Source: an uncultured Enterobacter sp.
Lineage (GTDB): Bacteria; Pseudomonadota; Gammaproteobacteria; Enterobacterales; Enterobacteriaceae
DNA: 20,612 bases
Assembly: GCA_946477805.1 (NCBI GenBank)
Contig: CAMKZP010000014.1
Span: 1-20,612 of the forward strand
Direction of reading: 5' to 3'
Shown here in pieces: positions 16,469 to 20,612 of this stretch; the stretch's first letter is position 1, and every line of letters begins with the position of its first letter. The notes under the pieces are model-generated. The model searched no databases. It saw nothing but the letters and a program-made list of their open reading frames with translations, and had not been told where the DNA came from. The position numbers and the translations under genes were made by a program.

Positions 16469-17818
16469 ATGCTGGATAAAATTGTTATCGCCAACCGCGG
16501 CGAGATTGCACTGCGTATTCTTCGTGCCTGTAAAGAACTGGGCATCAAGACCGTGGCCGTGCACTCAAGCGCGGATCGCGATTTAAAACACGTATTGCTG
16601 GCGGATGAGACGGTCTGCATTGGCCCGGCTCCGTCCGTAAAAAGCTATCTGAACATCCCGGCTATCATCAGCGCCGCTGAAATCACCGGCGCGGTGGCGA
16701 TTCACCCGGGTTACGGCTTCCTCTCTGAGAACGCCAACTTTGCTGAGCAGGTTGAACGCTCTGGCTTTATCTTCATCGGCCCGAAAGCCGACACTATCCG
16801 CCTGATGGGCGACAAAGTGTCTGCCATCACCGCAATGAAGAAAGCCGGTGTGCCAACCGTACCCGGCTCTGACGGCCCTCTGACCGACGATATGGATGCT
16901 AACCGTGCTCATGCTAAACGCATTGGCTACCCGGTTATCATCAAAGCGTCCGGCGGCGGCGGCGGTCGCGGTATGCGCGTTGTGCGCAGCGATGCTGAAC
17001 TGGCTCAGTCCATCTCCATGACCAAAGCTGAAGCGAAAGCCGCTTTCAGCAATGACATGGTGTACATGGAAAAATACCTGGAAAACCCACGCCACATCGA
17101 AATTCAGGTGCTGGCTGACGGTCAGGGTAACGCGATCTATCTGGCAGAACGTGACTGCTCCATGCAGCGTCGTCACCAGAAAGTGGTCGAAGAAGCACCT
17201 GCGCCGGGCATTACCCCGGAGCTGCGTCGCTACATCGGCGAGCGTTGCGCCAAAGCGTGTGTCGATATCGGCTATCGCGGGGCCGGCACCTTTGAGTTCC
17301 TGTTCGAAAACGGCGAGTTCTACTTCATTGAGATGAACACCCGTATTCAGGTTGAACACCCGGTTACCGAAATGATCACCGGCGTTGACCTGATTAAGGA
17401 ACAGCTGCGTATTGCAGCCGGTCAGCCTCTGTCCATCAAACAGGAAGAAGTTGTGGTGAAAGGCCATGCGGTAGAGTGCCGTATCAACGCCGAAGATCCG
17501 AACACTTTCCTGCCAAGCCCGGGCAAGATCACGCGTTTCCACGCGCCGGGTGGCTTTGGTGTGCGTTGGGAGTCTCATATCTACGCTGGCTACACCGTAC
17601 CGCCGTACTATGACTCAATGATCGGCAAGCTTATCTGCTACGGCGAAAACCGTGACGTGGCGATTGCCCGCATGAAGAACGCCCTGCAGGAGCTGATCAT
17701 CGACGGTATCAAAACCAACGTTGACCTGCAGATGCGTATCATGAGCGACGAGCACTTCCAGAATGGTGGAACAAACATCCACTACCTCGAGAAGAAGCTC
17801 GGCATGTACGAGAAGTAA
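16469..17818 (+). CDS. accC: Biotin carboxylase subunit of acetyl-CoA carboxylase
   Basis: The 449-residue ATP-grasp enzyme carboxylates the biotin of AccB using ATP and bicarbonate. The N-terminal biotin-carboxylase domain begins MLDKIVIANRGEIALRI. Lys116 and Lys159 (ATP binding), the glycine-rich loop SGGGGGRGM (161-169) and the catalytic segment FIEMNTRIQVEHPVTE (about 286-301) are all present. The correct start is ATG 16469-16471: it has a GAGG site upstream and gives the E. coli length. A 13-codon upstream extension would overlap accB in another frame. It is cotranscribed with accB and ends at a strong terminator. Codon use is that of a well-expressed gene. Confidence 0.98.
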   Translation: MLDKIVIANRGEIALRILRACKELGIKTVAVHSSADRDLKHVLLADETVCIGPAPSVKSYLNIPAIISAAEITGAVAIHPGYGFLSENANFAEQVERSGFIFIGPKADTIRLMGDKVSAITAMKKAGVPTVPGSDGPLTDDMDANRAHAKRIGYPVIIKASGGGGGRGMRVVRSDAELAQSISMTKAEAKAAFSNDMVYMEKYLENPRHIEIQVLADGQGNAIYLAERDCSMQRRHQKVVEEAPAPGITPELRRYIGERCAKACVDIGYRGAGTFEFLFENGEFYFIEMNTRIQVEHPVTEMITGVDLIKEQLRIAAGQPLSIKQEEVVVKGHAVECRINAEDPNTFLPSPGKITRFHAPGGFGVRWESHIYAGYTVPPYYDSMIGKLICYGENRDVAIARMKNALQELIIDGIKTNVDLQMRIMSDEHFQNGGTNIHYLEKKLGMYEK

Positions 17819-17833
17819 TACTGCTGCAACGCT

Positions 17834-17860
17834 AAAAGGCCGGGCTACCCGGCCTTTTTT
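17834..17860 (+). terminator. Rho-independent terminator after accC
   Basis: GGCCGGG (17838-17844) and CCCGGCC (17848-17854) form a perfect 7-bp GC stem with a 3-base loop, followed by six T residues (17855-17860). Four A residues precede the stem and extend the pairing. It starts 16 bases after the accC stop and closes the acc operon. Confidence 0.95.
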
Positions 17861-17926
17861 ATTTCTGGGGATCGCCAGGCCCCATCATGTACAATCCCCG
17901 CTTTCTTCATCCACCAGGGACAAAAA

Positions 17927-18169
17927 ATGGACAAGCGTTTTGTTCAGGCCCATAAAGAAGCGCGCTGGGCGCTGTGGCTGACCCTTCTCTATCTTGCTGC
18001 ATGGTTAGTAACTGCTTACTTACCAGATTCCGCTATTGGCATCACCGGCCTGCCGCACTGGTTCGAAATGGCGTGCCTGCTCGTGCCGCTGGTGTTTATT
18101 GTGCTGTGCTGGGCGATGGTGAAATTCATTTATCGCGATATCCCGCTGGAGGATGATGATGCAGCCTGA
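17927..18169 (+). CDS. yhdT: YhdT, small inner-membrane protein
   Basis: An 80-residue protein with two membrane segments (about 14-34, ALWLTLLYLAAWLVTAYL, and 46-66, WFEMACLLVPLVFIVLCWAM). It ends in a conserved acidic tail (YRDIPLEDDDAA). It belongs to the YhdT/DUF997 family, whose function is unknown. Its constant position directly before panF suggests a link with pantothenate uptake; that is inference. AGGGA precedes the ATG at a good distance. Its last 11 bases overlap the panF start, and the GGAGG of panF lies inside its coding sequence. A promoter is expected between the accC terminator and the gene, but I see no convincing pair. Confidence 0.93.
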   Translation: MDKRFVQAHKEARWALWLTLLYLAAWLVTAYLPDSAIGITGLPHWFEMACLLVPLVFIVLCWAMVKFIYRDIPLEDDDAA

Positions 18170-19610
18170 AGTTATTCTGCCGCTGATTGCTTACCTGCTC
18201 GTCGTGTTTGGCCTCTCGGTGTATGCCATGCGCAAAAGAACTACCGGCGCTTTCCTGAACGAGTATTTCCTCGGCAGCCGCTCGATGGGCGGCGTCGTGC
18301 TGGCCATGACGCTGACCGCCACCTACATCAGCGCCAGCTCGTTTATCGGCGGCCCCGGTGCTGCCTATAAGTACGGGTTAGGCTGGGTGCTGCTGGCGAT
18401 GATCCAGCTTCCTGCCGTCTGGCTCTCTCTGGGCATACTGGGCAAAAAATTCGCTATCCTGGCGCGTCGCTATAATGCCGTCACGCTTAATGACATGCTG
18501 TTTGCGCGCTACCAGAGCCGTTTGCTGGTCTGGCTGGCAAGCCTGAGCCTGCTGGTGGCCTTTATTGGCGCGATGACGGTGCAGTTTATCGGCGGCGCCC
18601 GTCTGCTGGAGACGGCCGCGGGTATTCCCTACGAGACGGGTCTTATCATCTTCGGGGTGAGTATCGCGCTCTATACCGCCTTTGGCGGGTTCCGCGCCAG
18701 CGTGTTGAACGATACGATGCAGGGCATGGTCATGCTCATCGGGACTCTCGTCCTGCTGGTGGGTGTCGTGCATGCTGCGGGCGGCCTGAGCCATGCCGTT
18801 GAAACGCTTGAAGCGATCGATCCGAAACTGGTCTCTCCTCAGGGGGCCGATGATATTCTGTCTCCGACGTTTATGACCTCGTTCTGGGTACTGGTGTGCT
18901 TTGGCGTGATTGGCCTGCCGCACACCGCCGTGCGCTGTATCTCATATAAAGACAGCAAGGCGGTGCACAAGGGCATCATTATTGGCACCATTGTGGTGGC
19001 CATTCTGATGTTCGGCATGCATCTGGCGGGGGCGTTAGGACGCGCGGTGATCCCCGACCTTACGGTTCCCGATCTCGTCATCCCAACGTTGATGGTCAAA
19101 GTGCTTCCTCCCTTTGCCGCCGGGATATTCCTTGCCGCGCCGATGGCGGCCATCATGTCGACGATTAACGCCCAGCTGCTGCAAAGTTCCGCTACGATCA
19201 TTAAAGATCTCTACCTTAACCTGCGTCCTGAACAGGTTGAGAATGAGCGCCGCCTGAAGCGTATGTCGGCTGCGATCACCCTGGCGTTAGGGGCATTGCT
19301 GCTGTTGGCCGCGTGGCGTCCGCCGGAGATGATCATCTGGCTGAACCTGCTTGCGTTTGGCGGCCTTGAGGCCGTGTTCCTCTGGCCGCTGGTGCTGGGC
19401 CTCTACTGGGAGCGGGCCAACGCAGCGGGCGCGCTGAGCGCCATGATTGTCGGCGGCGTGCTGTACGCAGTGCTCGCCACATTAAATATCCAGTACCTGG
19501 GCTTTCATCCGATTGTGCCTTCGTTACTGTTAAGCTTACTGGCGTTTGTGGTCGGGAACCGTTTCGGTCAGCCCGCCCCACAGCCCGCTATGATTTCTAC
19601 TGATAAATAA
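18159..19610 (+). CDS. panF: Sodium/pantothenate symporter
   Basis: A 483-residue sodium:solute symporter (SSS) family permease that imports pantothenate, the coenzyme A precursor, with Na+. About 12-13 hydrophobic helices fill the protein, and family segments are clear (EYFLGSRSMGGVVLAMTLTA, FIGGPGAAYKYGLGW, FGGFRASVLND, AAPMAAIMSTINAQLLQSS). Three ATGs lie in a row at 18153, 18156 and 18159. I chose the third because GGAGG (18148-18152) is then six bases away and the length equals that of E. coli PanF; the first ATG would touch the Shine-Dalgarno. Overlap with yhdT implies coupled translation. prmA starts 11 bases after the stop. Confidence 0.97.
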   Translation: MQPEVILPLIAYLLVVFGLSVYAMRKRTTGAFLNEYFLGSRSMGGVVLAMTLTATYISASSFIGGPGAAYKYGLGWVLLAMIQLPAVWLSLGILGKKFAILARRYNAVTLNDMLFARYQSRLLVWLASLSLLVAFIGAMTVQFIGGARLLETAAGIPYETGLIIFGVSIALYTAFGGFRASVLNDTMQGMVMLIGTLVLLVGVVHAAGGLSHAVETLEAIDPKLVSPQGADDILSPTFMTSFWVLVCFGVIGLPHTAVRCISYKDSKAVHKGIIIGTIVVAILMFGMHLAGALGRAVIPDLTVPDLVIPTLMVKVLPPFAAGIFLAAPMAAIMSTINAQLLQSSATIIKDLYLNLRPEQVENERRLKRMSAAITLALGALLLLAAWRPPEMIIWLNLLAFGGLEAVFLWPLVLGLYWERANAAGALSAMIVGGVLYAVLATLNIQYLGFHPIVPSLLLSLLAFVVGNRFGQPAPQPAMISTDK

Positions 19611-19621
19611 AGAGTTTTGCC

Positions 19622-20503
19622 ATGCCGTGGATCCAACTAAAACTGAACACAACCGGCGCGAACGCCGAAGAGCTGAGCGATGCGCTGATGGAGGCCGGGT
19701 CGGTCTCTATTACCTTCCAGGACACGCATGACACGCCGGTCTTTGAGCCGCTGCCGGGCGAGACGCGCCTGTGGGGTGATACCGACGTTATCGGCCTGTT
19801 CGACGCAGAAACCGACATGAAAGAAGTTGTCGCTATCCTGGAAAATCACCCGCTGCTGGGGGCGGGCTTTGCCCATAAAATCGAGCAGCTGGAGGACAAA
19901 GACTGGGAACGCGAGTGGATGGACAACTTCCATCCGATGCAGTTTGGTAAGCGTCTGTGGATCTGCCCGAGCTGGCGCGACGTTCCGGATGCGAATGCGG
20001 TCAACGTGATGCTCGATCCCGGCCTGGCGTTTGGTACCGGCACACACCCAACGACCTCGCTGTGCCTGCAATGGCTGGACGGTCTGGATCTGGAAGGTAA
20101 AACCGTGATCGACTTCGGCTGCGGATCGGGGATCCTTGCCATTGCGGCACTGAAGCTGGGCGCGGCAAAAGCCATCGGGATCGATATCGATCCGCAGGCG
20201 ATTCAGGCCAGCCGCGATAACGCTGAACGCAACGGCGTCTCCGATCGTCTGGAGCTTTACCTGCCCGATGCGCAGCCAGAGGCCATGAAAGCCGACGTGG
20301 TGGTCGCAAACATTCTGGCAGGCCCATTGCGTGAGCTGGCTCCGTTAATCAGCGTGCTGCCCGTTGAGGGCGGTCTGCTGGGCCTTTCCGGTATCCTTGC
20401 CAGCCAGGCTGACAGCGTCTGTGAAGCCTACGCCGACCTCTTCGCGCTCGACCCGGTGGTAGAGAAAGAAGAGTGGTGCCGTATCACCGGACGTAAAAAC
20501 TAA
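19622..20503 (+). CDS. prmA: Ribosomal protein L11 methyltransferase
   Basis: A 293-residue S-adenosylmethionine-dependent enzyme that trimethylates ribosomal protein L11. An N-terminal L11-recognition domain (1 to about 60) is linked to a Rossmann-type methyltransferase domain. SAM motif I is VIDFGCGSGILAIAALKLGA (162-181), the acidic loop follows as IGIDIDPQA, and the VVANILAGPL segment forms the active-site region. GLAFGTGTHPTT (134-145) is a hallmark of PrmA. Length and sequence match E. coli throughout. It probably shares the yhdT-panF transcript. The next genes in relatives, dusB and fis, are not present because the genomic sequence ends 61 bases later. Confidence 0.97.
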   Translation: MPWIQLKLNTTGANAEELSDALMEAGSVSITFQDTHDTPVFEPLPGETRLWGDTDVIGLFDAETDMKEVVAILENHPLLGAGFAHKIEQLEDKDWEREWMDNFHPMQFGKRLWICPSWRDVPDANAVNVMLDPGLAFGTGTHPTTSLCLQWLDGLDLEGKTVIDFGCGSGILAIAALKLGAAKAIGIDIDPQAIQASRDNAERNGVSDRLELYLPDAQPEAMKADVVVANILAGPLRELAPLISVLPVEGGLLGLSGILASQADSVCEAYADLFALDPVVEKEEWCRITGRKN

Positions 20504-20510
20504 TCATATT

Positions 20511-20534
20511 GCGTGGTCATCTGACCACGCCTTT
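20511..20534 (+). terminator. Possible terminator after prmA
   Basis: GCGTGGTC (20511-20518) and GACCACGC (20523-20530) form a perfect 8-bp stem with a 4-base loop, seven bases after the prmA stop. Only CTTT follows, so termination is likely partial. Confidence 0.5.
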
Positions 20535-20564
20535 CTCCCGCCAATAACCCTCCCGCCTTTCGCC

Positions 20565-20612
20565 CTGTCTCTTATACACATCTGACGCTGCCGACGACTA
20601 GTCGAGTGTAGA
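20565..20612. other. Illumina Nextera adapter contamination (not genomic)
   Basis: The last 48 bases match the outer read-through of a Nextera library. The 19-bp Tn5 mosaic end CTGTCTCTTATACACATCT lies at 20565-20583, then GACGCTGCCGACGA (20584-20597, read-1 primer side), an 8-base index CTAGTCGA (20598-20605), and GTGTAGA (20606-20612), the start of the P5 arm. The index read on the other strand is TCGACTAG, which I recall as Nextera XT index S513. It should be trimmed; genomic sequence ends at 20564. Confidence 0.97.

Noticed and set aside
16583..17578. 331-codon open frame on the minus strand opposite accC
   Set aside because: It is a shadow of the strongly conserved accC coding frame, with no ribosome-binding site or context.
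1..20564. CRISPR array, tRNA/rRNA gene, prophage or insertion sequence
   Set aside because: I saw no spaced direct repeats, tRNA-like cloverleaf, transposase or phage gene; the window is filled by conserved housekeeping genes.
20565..20583. Tn5/IS50-like mosaic end suggesting a mobile element
   Set aside because: It is followed directly by the Nextera primer, index and P5 sequence, so it is a library artefact and not a resident transposon.

Overview
The window is a chromosomal segment from a member of the Enterobacteriaceae. Every complete protein matches, nearly residue for residue and usually at the same length, a protein of Escherichia coli and its relatives. The order tldD-yhdP-rng-yhdE-mreD-mreC-mreB-csrD-acuI, then aroQ-accB-accC-yhdT-panF-prmA, is the conserved mre/acc neighbourhood. 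Two details argue against E. coli itself: msrP-msrQ sit between acuI and aroQ, and MreC has a short, divergent tail. I infer an Enterobacter/Klebsiella/Salmonella-like organism but cannot name the genus from sequence alone.

Layout. Bases 3-146 hold the last 47 codons of an unidentified plus-strand gene. It converges on tldD across a strong bidirectional terminator (145-180). A minus-strand block from 12450 down to 194 holds csrD (control of CsrB/CsrC small-RNA decay), mreB-mreC-mreD (cell-wall elongation), yhdE (Maf nucleotide pyrophosphatase), rng (RNase G), yhdP (AsmA-like phospholipid transport) and tldD (metalloprotease subunit). Genes from mreB to tldD are tightly packed: mreC/mreD and yhdE/rng overlap, and a hairpin lies between mreB and mreC. 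A 179-base divergent spacer separates csrD from acuI.

The plus-strand block holds acuI (acryloyl-CoA reductase), msrP-msrQ (periplasmic methionine sulfoxide repair), aroQ (type II dehydroquinase), accB-accC (biotin carrier and biotin carboxylase, ended by a strong terminator), then yhdT-panF-prmA (membrane protein, pantothenate symporter, L11 methyltransferase). No gene-free stretch exceeds 300 bases. The largest gaps, 10230-10509 and 15284-15516, hold leader/promoter sequence and inverted repeats.

The last 48 bases (20565-20612) are not genomic. They read as an Illumina Nextera adapter: 19-bp mosaic end, read-1 primer site, 8-base index and start of the P5 arm. The dusB-fis genes expected after prmA are therefore cut off by the contig end. 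I found no new biological system, mobile element, CRISPR array, tRNA or rRNA. The points most worth checking are the adapter, an inverted repeat that buries the msrP ribosome-binding site, an inverted repeat upstream of aroQ, and a cluster of unusual substitutions in AcuI.
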